Of a stretch of 64,000 bases of DNA, positions 11,172-20,400 are shown piece by piece (position 1 is the stretch's first letter; each line of letters opens with the position of its first letter). The notes under the pieces were generated by a model, which saw nothing but the letters and a program-made list of their open reading frames with translations, did not search any database and was not told the origin of the DNA. The DNA lies in the NCBI RefSeq assembly GCF_002797895.1, contig NZ_PGES01000001.1, forward strand, positions 2,356,001 to 2,420,000. Direction: 5' to 3'. Both the position numbers and the translations under genes were made by a program. This stretch comes from Janthinobacterium sp. 67 (GTDB taxonomy: Bacteria > Pseudomonadota > Gammaproteobacteria > Burkholderiales > Burkholderiaceae_D).

Positions 11172-12095
11172 CTAACGGTTAGGCAGGAATTTCGAAGGGT
11201 CGACGGGCTTGCCCTGCTGGCGGATTTCAAAGTGCAGCTTCACGCGGTCGGCATCGGAATCGCCCATTTCGGCGATGGCCTGGCCTTTGTTGACGTTCTG
11301 CCCTTCCTTCACCAGGATGCTGCGGTTATGCGCATACGCCGACAATAAACTATTACTGTGCTTCACGATGACAAGATTACCATAACCACGGATTCCGCTC
11401 CCGGCATACATGACTTTTCCCGCTCCGGCGGCCACCACTTGCTGGCCCGCCTTGCCTGCGATATCGACGCCCTTGTTCTTGCCTTCGTCGAAAGTGCCGA
11501 TGACCTTGCCTTCGGAAGGCCACATCCAGCTGATCTTGTCTTCGCCAGGCGCCGATGCGGCCGGGGCTGCCGCGGCGGCGGCCGGTGCGGCGGCGGCGAC
11601 TGCTGCCGGTGCCGGCGCAGGCTTGGCGTCGCTGGTGCCGCCATCGGCGCGCAGTTCGGCCAGGGTGGCGTCGGAATAGGCGCGCTTCTCGCCGCGCGGG
11701 CCCGTTTTCTTCGGCACGACAGGCGCGGCCGGCTTGATTTCCGTCGATGGCGGCATGACGATGGCCGACGTTTGCGCGCCGCCCGTGTCGCCGGTCGGCG
11801 GCAGCACGCGCAATACCTGGTCGACCTTGATGTCGTTCGGGTTGCTCAAGTCGTTCCAGGCCACCAGGTCGCGGTAGTTCTGGCCGTGCTCGAGGGCGAT
11901 GCGCAACAGGGTGTCGCCGCGCTTGACGGTGTAATAGGCCGGGTCGCGGTCGCGCGGATCGCTGGCGGCGGCACTGCTGCTCGTTGGGTGGCGCTCCACG
12001 ACGGGCGCCTGGACGCCCGTCGTGCCGCAACCGCTCAACAGCGCGGCCAAGGTGATGCTACATAGAAGTATGTTACTTTTCTTAATCATTCGCAT
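11172..12095 (-). CDS. nlpD: Murein hydrolase activator NlpD
   Basis: A 307-aa lipoprotein (lipobox LLSGC, Cys23). It has a LysM domain (about 54-98, [18 protein letters not shown]), an Ala/Pro-rich linker and a C-terminal LytM/M23 domain. The metal site is degenerate: the first His is Asn in NKGVDIAG and the HxH motif is KLH. So, like E. coli NlpD, it should activate an amidase instead of cutting peptidoglycan itself. It lies between pcm and rpoS, the conserved order. Confidence 0.94.
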   Translation of the reverse strand: MRMIKKSNILLCSITLAALLSGCGTTGVQAPVVERHPTSSSAAASDPRDRDPAYYTVKRGDTLLRIALEHGQNYRDLVAWNDLSNPNDIKVDQVLRVLPPTGDTGGAQTSAIVMPPSTEIKPAAPVVPKKTGPRGEKRAYSDATLAELRADGGTSDAKPAPAPAAVAAAAPAAAAAAPAASAPGEDKISWMWPSEGKVIGTFDEGKNKGVDIAGKAGQQVVAAGAGKVMYAGSGIRGYGNLVIVKHSNSLLSAYAHNRSILVKEGQNVNKGQAIAEMGDSDADRVKLHFEIRQQGKPVDPSKFLPNR

Positions 12096-12131
12096 GTAAT
12101 TGTATGTCCTGCTTGCTAGCTGATCCGGGGA

Positions 12132-13022
12132 TCATATGGTGCCCGGGCGCAAAGGCACGAAATGGCAATCTTCCAGGGTCTGGCTGGTCCATTCCATTTT
12201 CCCCACCCGGGTAATGAGTTGTAAGTGTTGCAATTTAGCCCCCACTGGCGCAACCAGACGCCCGCCGGGCGCCAGCTGTTCCAGCAAGGCTTGCGGGACT
12301 TCCAGGCCGGCTGCGGCAAGGATGATCCCGTCGAAGGGCGCCGCCTGCGGCAGGCCAAGCATACCATCTCCGTACTGCAAGCGCAGATTCGACACGCGCA
12401 GCGGGCGCAAATTCGCCTTCGCCAGCTCGTGCAGAGGCCGGATGCGCTCGATCGAATACACCTCTTTCGCCACCAGCGACAGCACCGCGGCCTGGTAGCC
12501 GCAACCGGTGCCGATTTCCAGCACGCGCTGCAGATTGCCGCCCTGACGCATCACTTCGATCATGCGCGCCACGATGTACGGCTGCGAAATGGTCTGGTGG
12601 TGGCCGATGGGCAAGGAGGCGTCGATATACGCCTGCGACGCCAGCGCCTCGTCCATGAACATGTGGCGCGGCACGGCTTGCAGGGCGTCGAGCACGACCT
12701 GGTCCTTGACGCCCTGTTTTGCCACGCGGGCCACCATGGCCCGGCGCACGGCTTCCGAGACGAGCGGGTTTTGCCGCGGCGGCGCCACCACGGCCGGCTG
12801 CGCCCGCTCATTGGCGATGGCTTGCGCGCGCGACGGCGCGATGGCCGCGTGCGCGCCATACGGCTGCGCCACGCCGCGCGCCGCGTTCTGCGCCGCATTC
12901 TGCGTGGCCGTCTGCGGCGTGGCGATCCGGGACTGGGCCAGCGACTGCCCCCCGCCCTGCCTGGCGGGCTTGCCGGCCAGCGAATCGAGGGAAAGGGGGA
13001 AGGTACGCGGCTTGTCAGTCAT
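12132..13022 (-). CDS. pcm: Protein-L-isoaspartate O-methyltransferase
   Basis: A 296-aa enzyme that repairs isoaspartyl damage using SAM. The catalytic domain (about 80-296) carries [16 protein letters not shown] and the SAM motif [16 protein letters not shown]. The first 80 residues are an extra low-complexity segment rich in Gln, Ala and Arg, absent from E. coli Pcm (about 208 aa). surE ends 9 nt upstream and nlpD follows 36 nt later, so surE-pcm-nlpD-rpoS is probably one transcript with internal promoters. Confidence 0.94.
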   Translation of the reverse strand: MTDKPRTFPLSLDSLAGKPARQGGGQSLAQSRIATPQTATQNAAQNAARGVAQPYGAHAAIAPSRAQAIANERAQPAVVAPPRQNPLVSEAVRRAMVARVAKQGVKDQVVLDALQAVPRHMFMDEALASQAYIDASLPIGHHQTISQPYIVARMIEVMRQGGNLQRVLEIGTGCGYQAAVLSLVAKEVYSIERIRPLHELAKANLRPLRVSNLRLQYGDGMLGLPQAAPFDGIILAAAGLEVPQALLEQLAPGGRLVAPVGAKLQHLQLITRVGKMEWTSQTLEDCHFVPLRPGTI

Positions 13023-13031
13023 AGTGAGCGC

Positions 13032-13769
13032 TCATGCCAGGCCTTTTGCCAGCGCATCGAGTTGGGTGGTATGGGTCAGGTCGATCTGCAGCGGCGTGAT
13101 CGATACTTTTCCATGTTCAACGGCATGGAAATCCGTGCCCGGACCGCCTTCCTTGGCCGCGCCGGCGGGACCGATCCAGAAGATTTCACGGCCACGCGGG
13201 TCGAGCGCGCGGATGACGGGCTCGGCCGAATGGCGCTTGCCCAGGCGCGTGGCCGCCATGCCTTGCAATTGCTCGTAAGGGATGGCCGGGATGTTCACGT
13301 TCAGCAGATACGGTTTTTGCAGGGCGTCGAACTGGCGCTCGACGATTTCCCTGGCCACGCGGGCGGCCGCGTCCAGGTTGGCCCAGCCGAACTGCGACTG
13401 GGAAAAGGCGATGGCGGGAATGCCGAACAGATAGCCTTCCGTGGCGGCAGCCACGGTGCCCGAATACAGGGTGTCGTCGCCCATGTTGGGGCCGTTGTTG
13501 ATGCCGGACACCACCAGGTCGGGGCGCTCGATGAGCATGCCCGTCAGCGCCACGTGCACGCAGTCGGTGGGCGTGCCGTTGACAAAATAAAAGCCGTTGG
13601 CCGCCTTGTGCACGGACAAGGGCCGGTCCAGGGACAGCGAATTGGATGCGCCCGAACGGTTGCTGTCGGGCGCCACCACGACGATGTCGGCGATGGGCGC
13701 GAGTGCGTCGGCCAGGGCTGCCAGGCCTGGCGCCAGGTAACCGTCGTCGTTACTGATAAGAATTCTCAT
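13032..13769 (-). CDS. surE: 5'/3'-nucleotidase SurE
   Basis: A 245-aa metal-dependent phosphatase acting on nucleoside monophosphates and short polyphosphate. The metal site is [14 protein letters not shown] at the N-terminus. Supporting motifs are [12 protein letters not shown] and [19 protein letters not shown]. It is the first gene of the surE-pcm-nlpD-rpoS run. The TIR/ATPase cassette ends 94 nt upstream. Confidence 0.97.
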   Translation of the reverse strand: MRILISNDDGYLAPGLAALADALAPIADIVVVAPDSNRSGASNSLSLDRPLSVHKAANGFYFVNGTPTDCVHVALTGMLIERPDLVVSGINNGPNMGDDTLYSGTVAAATEGYLFGIPAIAFSQSQFGWANLDAAARVAREIVERQFDALQKPYLLNVNIPAIPYEQLQGMAATRLGKRHSAEPVIRALDPRGREIFWIGPAGAAKEGGPGTDFHAVEHGKVSITPLQIDLTHTTQLDALAKGLA

Positions 13770-13821
13770 AACGAGATTTTACCTGAAGCAATGCCCACAC
13801 TGCGCATGCCGCACACCGATA

Positions 13822-13842
13822 GGCAGCATTTTTTGTGCTGCC
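13822..13842 (-). terminator. Hairpin between the ATPase/TPR gene and surE
   Basis: GGCAGCA (13822-13828) pairs with TGCTGCC (13836-13842) around a T-rich loop, 21 nt after the stop of the TPR ATPase gene. There is no 3' T-run on the minus strand, so termination strength is uncertain. Confidence 0.45.
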
Positions 13843-13863
13843 GTGCGAACATGGCGCGCAGCC

Positions 13864-16329
13864 TCAGCGCTGCTCGATGCGCGCTTCCGACAACGCTCCT
13901 TCCAGCGCCTGCACTTCATCTTCCTGCAAGGCCAGCAAGGCATTCAGGTCGCCTTGCAACTTGTACATTCTTTTCAGCTGCGCCATGCCGCGCCGGCGCA
14001 GCTTGCCCGGCACACCGGGGCGCAGCAGGCAGGACTTCAAATGTTCGGCCAGTTCGCCCGCCTGCGCATACTGTTCCCGTTCGATCATGCCTTGCAACAT
14101 CGAGACCATGCTGCCCAGGGTGTCCGGTTCGGCCACGTCGTGTCCGCTGGCGCGGCCGGCCAGGATGGTTTCCTGCAAATGCCGCGCCCCGTCCAGCACG
14201 CTGTCCGCATGCCCCGTGACGGGCGCATTCAACAGCCGGTCGCTGCCGCTGAGCACGGCGTCTTCCAGCAGGCGCGCCGCCTCGCTGTCGCCCTGCTGCT
14301 GCAGGGTACCGGCCAGCTGCTTCTTGCTGTGCAAGGTGTCGAGGTGGTCTTCGCCCAGCAGGCGCGCATGCACTTCCAGCACCTGCTCCTGCACGCTGCG
14401 CGCCGCATCGAGCTCGCCGCGCCGCAGCAGCGCCTCGGCCAGCTTGCGCTGGCTCATCAGGGTTTCCGGATGGTCGAGCCCGTGCGTGCGTTCGCGCGCC
14501 GCCACCTGGTCTTCGTGCAGCTGGCGCGCGCCGGCCCAGTCGCCCTGCCCTGCCACGATGTCGGCCAGCAAGTCGCGCGTGGCCAGGGTGGCCGCATTGT
14601 CGCCGCCCAGGCGCCGCTCCTGCGCCTGCAACACGGCAACGAGCAGGCGCCGCGCGCCTTCCAGGTCACCTTCGCGCCCCAGCGCCTGCGCCAGGGCCAG
14701 CTTGCTGCGCAAGGTATCGCCATGCTCGGCGCCAAACAGGCGCTCGCGCGCCGCCACCACCGTGCCCAGCACTTGCTGCGCCTGCGCCAGCCGGCCCATG
14801 CGCAGCAAGGTGGCCGCGCGGCCATCCATCGCTTCCAGGGTCAGCGGATGCTCGCCGCCCAGCTGGCGCGTATAGGTGGCCAGCACCGCATCCTGCAGCA
14901 GCAGCGCCGCCGCCAGTTCGCCCTGCAGCAACAGGGTTTGCGCCAGGCAGGCGCGGGCGGCCAGGGTGTCGGGATGCTCGCTGCCCAGTACGCGCTCGCG
15001 CACGTCGACCACGTCTTCTTCCAGGAAGCGGGCTTCGTCGAGCTTGCCCAGCTGGCGCAGCAGGCGCGCCATGCCGCTCTTGCACGCCAGGCTGTCGGGA
15101 TGCTCCTCGCCCTGCAGGCGCACGCGGATCTCGACGCTCTGGCGAAAGGCGTCGAGCGCCTGCGCGCTGCGCCCATCCTTGCGGTACAGCTCGCCCAGGC
15201 GGGCCAGGTCGCGCGCCAGCGGCAGGGCCACGGCCCGACCCGGTTCGGCCTGCAAAGCCTGGCGCGCTTCGCTGATGGCGCCCAGCAAGGCGATTTCACG
15301 GCTCGACTGCCACGGGAAGTAGCCGCCCGTCAACCAGTGCAAAAACGCTTCGAAGGTGCGCGTGAGGGAAAAGCGGTCGCCGCCCTGGTCGATGCGCACG
15401 GCCAGCTGCTCGCCATAGGCAAAGGTTTTCGTCTGCTGCAGCTGGACTTCGTCGAAATAGCTGTCGAGGGCGATCTGCGGCAAGCCGTAGGAAGTGCGCA
15501 GCAGGCGCTCGAACATGGGCTGGAAGCCGGCGATGCCCTTGTGTACATCGCCGCGGCGCCACTCGGCGCGCTGCGCCCCATCGCCCATCTCTATGCGCGA
15601 GGGCAAGGGGTAGACGAGCAGCGGGCGCTGTTCGTCTTCATGGCTGCGCCGGTACTCGATGGCCCGCGTGACGAGCGCGTCGACGCCTTCCAGGCTTTGC
15701 CGGTTCGGCGTGAAGACCACCACCAGCTTTTTCGGCAGCAAGGTGGTGCAGATGCCGGCGCTGTCCGTGCGGCCCGTGCGCGAATCGACGAGCACGTAGC
15801 GGAAATGCTGGGCCAGGGTATCGGCGAAGCAGCGGAACAGGGCCGGGCACGTGTCGAACAGCTGATCCCAGCGCATCTGCGCCAGGCGCTCGCTGTAGCT
15901 GGCGTCGAAGCGTCCCGCGCGCATCAGGTACAGCGGACTGCCCTGGTCGACGCGCACCACGTACTGCTGCCAGTCGATGGCGTCGAGCACGCGCTGCGCC
16001 AGCGCCGCATCTTCGCGCCCACCGCCCTGTCCGCCGGCGCGCCCGCCCGGCGTTTCCAGGCTGATGCGTTCAAGCTGCTGGCGGCACGCCTCGAAGAACT
16101 CGAGCACGCCCGGTCGCTCCTCGTGCTGCTCGAAATAATGGTGCAGGCCCGGCGCTTCCATGTCCCAGTCCAGCATCAGCACGGGCACGCTGGCGTTTTC
16201 ACGGCGCGCCAGCAGGACGGCGATGTTCGACAGAGCCATGGTGCGGCCGGTGCCGCCCTTGTAGGAATAGAAGGTGACGACTTCGCCAGGGGCGCTCAAA
16301 GGCGGCAGGGAGAGGCGTTGGCATTCCAT
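13864..16329 (-). CDS. KGGTGRT-type P-loop ATPase with kinesin-light-chain-like TPRs
   Basis: This 821-aa protein begins with a MinD/ParA-like (SIMIBI) NTPase. The deviant Walker A is KGGTGRT (residues 24-30), where the usual GKT lysine is Arg but the signature Lys24 is kept. A DWD segment is at 54-56 and a Walker-B-like VLVDSRTG at 179-186. The tail (about 373-711) is built from consecutive 42-residue TPRs with a recurring LG.EHPDTL signature, about eight copies. It follows the TIR gene by 19 nt with an AAAGG ribosome binding site, so they form one operon. The same combination is known from actinobacterial FxSxx-COOH (Fxs) loci, but no other Fxs part was seen here. A defence or signalling role is inferred. 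No membrane segment is evident. Confidence 0.9.
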   Translation of the reverse strand: MECQRLSLPPLSAPGEVVTFYSYKGGTGRTMALSNIAVLLARRENASVPVLMLDWDMEAPGLHHYFEQHEERPGVLEFFEACRQQLERISLETPGGRAGGQGGGREDAALAQRVLDAIDWQQYVVRVDQGSPLYLMRAGRFDASYSERLAQMRWDQLFDTCPALFRCFADTLAQHFRYVLVDSRTGRTDSAGICTTLLPKKLVVVFTPNRQSLEGVDALVTRAIEYRRSHEDEQRPLLVYPLPSRIEMGDGAQRAEWRRGDVHKGIAGFQPMFERLLRTSYGLPQIALDSYFDEVQLQQTKTFAYGEQLAVRIDQGGDRFSLTRTFEAFLHWLTGGYFPWQSSREIALLGAISEARQALQAEPGRAVALPLARDLARLGELYRKDGRSAQALDAFRQSVEIRVRLQGEEHPDSLACKSGMARLLRQLGKLDEARFLEEDVVDVRERVLGSEHPDTLAARACLAQTLLLQGELAAALLLQDAVLATYTRQLGGEHPLTLEAMDGRAATLLRMGRLAQAQQVLGTVVAARERLFGAEHGDTLRSKLALAQALGREGDLEGARRLLVAVLQAQERRLGGDNAATLATRDLLADIVAGQGDWAGARQLHEDQVAARERTHGLDHPETLMSQRKLAEALLRRGELDAARSVQEQVLEVHARLLGEDHLDTLHSKKQLAGTLQQQGDSEAARLLEDAVLSGSDRLLNAPVTGHADSVLDGARHLQETILAGRASGHDVAEPDTLGSMVSMLQGMIEREQYAQAGELAEHLKSCLLRPGVPGKLRRRGMAQLKRMYKLQGDLNALLALQEDEVQALEGALSEARIEQR

Positions 16330-16348
16330 GACAGGACCTTTTACGTGA

Positions 16349-16954
16349 TTAACGCGGAAAGTGGGGAGGCGGAATGGCGCGCCATTCCGGTGGAATATCG
16401 GGCAACACGAAACGGCTGCAATCGTGGCCGGGCGGTGTCGACCGCTTGAGCAAGTGGTAATGCGTGGCGATGCGCTGCACGATGCGTTCGATGTCGGGCA
16501 GATATTGGGGGTTCGATTTCAGGTCGCCGCTGGCCAGGGTATAGCCGGAAAAATCGACGTACAGTCCCGATTCCGTGATTTGCGGCGGCAAGCCGTCCGG
16601 ATGGCGCGTCATGATGATGGGGATGATCAGGTGGCTGGGCAGTTCATACCAGGCGCGCCGCTCCTGCTCGATCAGCTGCATGGCGGCAAATTCACGCCGC
16701 GTGTAGCCGTGCGCTTCATATTTGGGCGTGTACAGCACGATCATGCAGACGCTCTGGCACATGGCGCGCGCCACGCGCAGGTCGATATCGTCGCCGCCGC
16801 CCAGTTGCTCGCTGTCGATGAACAGGACTTCCTCGCGGTCGAGGTGCGGTTCCAGATAGCACGCCAGCGCCTCGATGAGGTCATTCTTGAACTTGTTCAT
16901 GAACGCATATTGGCCGTGTGCATAACTCAAGAAACAGCCGTAGCGGATCTCCAT
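16349..16954 (-). CDS. TIR-domain protein
   Basis: This 201-aa protein has a TIR-like fold over about residues 4-150. It opens with YGCFLSYAHG (strand A, BB-loop side). It continues with VLFIDSEQLGGGDDID and MIVLYTPKYEAHGYTRREF. In TIR NADases the catalytic Glu sits where Glu88 of RREF falls, so NAD-cleaving activity is possible. About 50 C-terminal residues look like a small alpha-beta appendage. The ATG at 16954 is chosen for its AGGGGG ribosome binding site 5 nt upstream; a longer frame adds 18 residues. It is the first gene of a two-gene unit with the TPR ATPase and lies downstream of the DinG-like helicase gene. Whether it cuts NAD or only signals is unknown. Confidence 0.85.
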   Translation of the reverse strand: MEIRYGCFLSYAHGQYAFMNKFKNDLIEALACYLEPHLDREEVLFIDSEQLGGGDDIDLRVARAMCQSVCMIVLYTPKYEAHGYTRREFAAMQLIEQERRAWYELPSHLIIPIIMTRHPDGLPPQITESGLYVDFSGYTLASGDLKSNPQYLPDIERIVQRIATHYHLLKRSTPPGHDCSRFVLPDIPPEWRAIPPPHFPR

Positions 16955-17046
16955 GGCATCCCCCTGTTCCCCGTGCGGCCCTGCCATCGCCGCGCCCTGG
17001 TCCTGCAAGGCATGGGCTCACTGTAGACTGCCCGGCAACAGCCCTA

Positions 17047-17131
17047 TTTGCGCTGGCGCAAAGATGTGTCTGGCGTCCTGGACACGCGTCACAATGCCAG
17101 AAACTGGCGCGATCGCGCCGCTTTCTGGCAT
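17047..17131. promoter_or_regulatory. Cluster of palindromes upstream of the TIR gene
   Basis: Three palindromes sit 93-177 nt before the TIR start. They are TTTGCGC-tg-GCGCAAA (17047-17062), GTGTC...GACAC (17066-17085) and a 38-bp near-perfect palindrome (17094-17131) with arms ATGCCAGAAA/TTTCTGGCAT and core GGCGCGATCGCGCC. No T-run follows on either strand, so operators or a control hairpin are more likely than a terminator for the helicase gene. Confidence 0.5.
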
Positions 17132-17225
17132 ACCGGGCGCGCAAGCGGGCGCCGCGCGAAAAACGCTACTCGCTTGATAACAAAGGGAAATATGCCGGCG
17201 CGCGGATGGCGCCGGCAAGCTGAAT

Positions 17226-19280
17226 TTAAGCGCCCTTGGCGGGCAGGTTGCGGAAGAACTCCACCACTTCGGCGGTATCGCGCGTGCGCTTGAACGGCGG
17301 CAGGCTTTGCCAGATGCGCTTGCCATACGGCTTGGAAATGAGGCGCGGATCGCAAATCATCAGGACACCCCGGTCGCCTTCGTCGCGGATCAGGCGGCCC
17401 GCGCCCTGCTTCAGGTTGATGATCGCTTCCGGCAGCGAATGGTGCATGAAACCATTCTTGCCCTGCTTTTCCATCACTTCGATGCGGGCCGCCAGCACGG
17501 GATCGTCGGGCGGCGCGAACGGCAGCTTGTCGATGATGACGAGCGACAAGGCATCGCCGCGCACGTCGACGCCTTCCCAGAAGCTCTGGCTACCGATCAG
17601 CACGCCATTGCCGGCCGCGCGGAACTGGTCGAGCAATTCCGTACGGCCCCGGTCGCCCTGCACGAACAGGGGGAAGTTCAAACCGCGCTGCTTGAATTCG
17701 TCGGCCAGGCGTTCGGCCGCGCGCTTGACGGCACGCAAGGTCGTGCACAGGAAGAAGGTGCGCCCGCCCGCCGCCTCGATGATGGGCAGGGCGCAGTCGA
17801 TGACGGCGTCCGTGTAGCCGAGCGAGTTCGGCTGCGGCAGGTTTTGCGGCACGAACAGCAAGCCTTGCTGGCCATAGTCGAAGGGACTTGGCCACGTATG
17901 CGACGGCTCGCCCGTCAGGCCCATCTGTTCGGAAAAATGCTTGAAGTCGTTTTTCACGGCCAGGGTGGCGGACGTGAAAATCCAGCTGCGCGGCGTGCCT
18001 TCGCGCTGGTTGTTGAAGATCGGCGCGATCGACAGCGGCGTCTTGTGCAATTGCAGGGAGCTGGAAAACGCTTCCACCCAGAACACGGCTTCTTCGCCGG
18101 CCGCCACTTTCGCCTTCGGATCGAACTTCCAGCCGCTCAGCTGCTGCGCCAGCTCGACGCCGCGCACGCGGCACTGCTCCAGCGTTTCCGCCCGTTCCGC
18201 CTGGGTTTCCAGCACGGCCACCATGCCGTCGAGCTCATCCTTGAGCGTATCGAGCGCGGGGAAAAAGTCGCTCGACGGGGCGATCTGCGGCAGGGACATG
18301 CGCACGATATCTTGCGGGAAGGTCAAACGCAGGTCGCGCGCCGCCTTTTCCACCACCGTGACGGTCTTGGCCCAGTCGATGCCGCGCGCGTGCGCGAGGC
18401 CCTCGGCCAGCACGTCGCGGCACAGTTCCAGGATTTGCGAGGTCGACACCGTGTTACCGAAGAACAAGGTCGCCGTATCGGGCAGCTGGTGCGCCTCATC
18501 GAAGATGATGGTATTGGCCGACGGCAGCAATTCCGCCACGCCCGTGTCTTTCAGGGCCACGTCGGCAAAGAACAGGTGATGGTTGACCACCACGACGTCT
18601 GCCTGCTGGGCTTCCTTGCGGGCCTTCATGACGAAGCAATCCTGGTAATACTGGCACTCGGCGCCCATGCAGGTGTCGCGCGTGGACGTCACCAGGTTCC
18701 AGATCATGGCGTTTTCAGGCACCTTGGCCAGCTCGGCCTTGTCGCCGGAACTGGTCATCTTGATGAAGCGCGAAATTTCCCGCAAATGGCCCACGTCGTC
18801 GCGCGACGTCATGCGGCCATTCTGCAGCGTGCGTTCCAGGTGGTAATGGCAGACGTAGTTCGAGCGGCCCTTGAGCAAGGCGACGGAAACGGGCGCCTGC
18901 AGCGCGGCGCGCACGGTGGGGATATCGCGCAGGAACAATTGATCCTGCAAGTTCTTCGTGCCGGTGGAGACAATGGTCTTGCCGCCCCACATCAGGGCCG
19001 GCACCAGGTAGGCGAAGGTTTTACCGGTGCCCGTGCCCGCCTCGGCGATCAGGGTCGTCTGGCTGTCGATGGCGCTGGCGATGGCTTTCGCCATTTCCGT
19101 TTGCGAACGGCGCGGCTTGTAGCTGCCCACGGCCGGACCGAGCGGGCCGCCGGCGCCGAACAGGCGCTCGATGTCGGCATCGTGCTTGCCGGGCGCCGCC
19201 TGCGGTTCGGCTGGCACATCGGCTGGCAAGGCAGCAGGCTGGCCATCTTGGCTTGCGGGCAATAAATTGTGATCGGTCAA
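17226..19280 (-). CDS. DinG/YoaA-family ATP-dependent DNA helicase
   Basis: A 684-aa XPD-like superfamily 2 helicase. Walker A is AEAGTGTGKT. The iron-sulfur cluster ligands fall in the Cys-containing stretch YVCHYHLERT...CMGAECQYYQDC. The DEAH box reads IIFDEAHQLPD. Helicase motif VI is QGAGRLIRDEGDRG. The overall pattern resembles YoaA more than classical DinG. It likely works 5'-3' in replication or repair of damaged DNA. No CTGT-N8-ACAG LexA box was found in the short upstream gap. The TIR cassette lies downstream on the same strand. Confidence 0.94.
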   Translation of the reverse strand: MTDHNLLPASQDGQPAALPADVPAEPQAAPGKHDADIERLFGAGGPLGPAVGSYKPRRSQTEMAKAIASAIDSQTTLIAEAGTGTGKTFAYLVPALMWGGKTIVSTGTKNLQDQLFLRDIPTVRAALQAPVSVALLKGRSNYVCHYHLERTLQNGRMTSRDDVGHLREISRFIKMTSSGDKAELAKVPENAMIWNLVTSTRDTCMGAECQYYQDCFVMKARKEAQQADVVVVNHHLFFADVALKDTGVAELLPSANTIIFDEAHQLPDTATLFFGNTVSTSQILELCRDVLAEGLAHARGIDWAKTVTVVEKAARDLRLTFPQDIVRMSLPQIAPSSDFFPALDTLKDELDGMVAVLETQAERAETLEQCRVRGVELAQQLSGWKFDPKAKVAAGEEAVFWVEAFSSSLQLHKTPLSIAPIFNNQREGTPRSWIFTSATLAVKNDFKHFSEQMGLTGEPSHTWPSPFDYGQQGLLFVPQNLPQPNSLGYTDAVIDCALPIIEAAGGRTFFLCTTLRAVKRAAERLADEFKQRGLNFPLFVQGDRGRTELLDQFRAAGNGVLIGSQSFWEGVDVRGDALSLVIIDKLPFAPPDDPVLAARIEVMEKQGKNGFMHHSLPEAIINLKQGAGRLIRDEGDRGVLMICDPRLISKPYGKRIWQSLPPFKRTRDTAEVVEFFRNLPAKGA

Positions 19281-19323
19281 AATATACTTAGGTGAAGGCT
19301 GGACTGGACGCTACTGGCGCCCC

Positions 19324-19524
19324 TCAGGCGGGAACGTCGGGCACCAACTGCATTTTCAGCAAGGTGATGTGATCCTTCAATTGCAATTTGCGCTTTTTCA
19401 GGCGGCGCAGCTGCAGCTCGTCATGGTGGCCATCGAGTATCAGCAACTCGATGACGGCATCGAGGTCGCGGTGTTCCACGTTGAGTTCAATCAGGCGCCG
19501 CTCTATTTGCTGTGCATCGCTCAT
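19324..19524 (-). CDS. YdcH-like DUF465 protein
   Basis: A 66-aa, highly charged, fully helical protein of the YdcH/DUF465 family. It has two helices, with conserved HRDLDAVIELL and LRRLKKRKLQLKDHI segments. Its function is unknown. The start MSDAQQIERR is chosen by family length; an in-frame extension upstream would add 40 residues lacking family character. The DinG/YoaA helicase gene follows 44 nt downstream. Confidence 0.85.
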   Translation of the reverse strand: MSDAQQIERRLIELNVEHRDLDAVIELLILDGHHDELQLRRLKKRKLQLKDHITLLKMQLVPDVPA

Positions 19525-19661
19525 GTGTTGCGTTCCAGGCAGTGTTGGTAACAGTGTTGGGAAACCGGCGCACGCAGCGTACGCAGGCAGCCATGGTGCG
19601 TAGTTTAACCTGCCGCGCGCCTTAGGGCACGCCATTTCCGGCATTCCCCTGCGCGGCAGTG

Positions 19662-20384
19662 TTATTTGGCCGGCGGCACAGGCACAGCGGCGGCCGGCGT
19701 GCCGGCGGCGGCAGCGGCCGCCTTGGCAGCCTTGGCCTGCGCCTCGGCCTGGCGTTCGGCCAGGCGTTGCGCCACCCGCTTCTGGCGCGCCTCGGCATCC
19801 GCCTGTTTTTTCGCATATTGCGCTTCACGGGCCGCGCGGCGCGGCGCGTCGGCGGCGTCGGCGGCAGCCTGTTTCGCCACCTTCGCCGCTTGCTCGGCCT
19901 CGCGTTCGGCTACGCTCTTGCCTTGCGGCTTGGGCGGCGCCGGCTCGGGCGTGACCACTTTCACGGGCTTGGGCACGGCTGCGGCGCGCTGCTCGGCATC
20001 GAGGCGCGCACTTTCCTGCGTACGGGCCAGCTCGATATCGCGCAGGCGCACGGACTCGGCCCGCTTGAAGTAATTGGCTTCCGCGTCGATGGCGCGCAGG
20101 CGCACGAGGATCAGGCGGCGCTTTTCCTTGGCCTTGTCGAGGCAGTTATTCACGAAAAACTTGTCGTAGCACTCCAGTTCGCGCGCGGCAAACTCGTTCT
20201 CCGCCGCCTCGCGCTCGCTGGCCGATTGCTTCAGCTTGGCGTCCGCTTCTTCCACGGACAGGGTCGCGGGCACCTGCGGTACGCCGACCTCGTCCAATGC
20301 CGCCGCACCCTGGTGCGCGCAGGCGGACAACGCCAGGACCAGGCCCAGCGCCGCACCCAGCTTGTATAGTGTATTTGCCATCAT
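19662..20384 (-). CDS. Coiled-coil lipoprotein, function unknown
   Basis: A 240-aa protein with a lipobox (LVLALSAC) followed by a mature chain dominated by Ala, Lys, Glu and Arg. The central helix contains CYDKFFVNNCLDKAKEKRR, a small cysteine pair. The tail is alanine and proline rich. It should be an inner- or outer-membrane lipoprotein with a long periplasmic helix. The third codon of the longest frame is used as start because AGGGA then sits 8 nt upstream. It follows zapE by 16 nt on the same strand, so they may share a transcript. No family was recognised. Confidence 0.7.
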   Translation of the reverse strand: MMANTLYKLGAALGLVLALSACAHQGAAALDEVGVPQVPATLSVEEADAKLKQSASEREAAENEFAARELECYDKFFVNNCLDKAKEKRRLILVRLRAIDAEANYFKRAESVRLRDIELARTQESARLDAEQRAAAVPKPVKVVTPEPAPPKPQGKSVAEREAEQAAKVAKQAAADAADAPRRAAREAQYAKKQADAEARQKRVAQRLAERQAEAQAKAAKAAAAAAGTPAAAVPVPPAK

Positions 20385-20400
20385 GTTCATTATCCCTGCC

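Noticed and set aside
13843..16449. An 868-codon plus-strand frame opposite the ATPase/TPR gene
   Set aside because: Antisense of a gene with clear P-loop and TPR motifs; the product is Arg/Gln/Ala rich with no domain.
19281..19323. Possible SOS box before the DinG/YoaA gene
   Set aside because: No CTGT-N8-ACAG pattern could be found in the short upstream gap.
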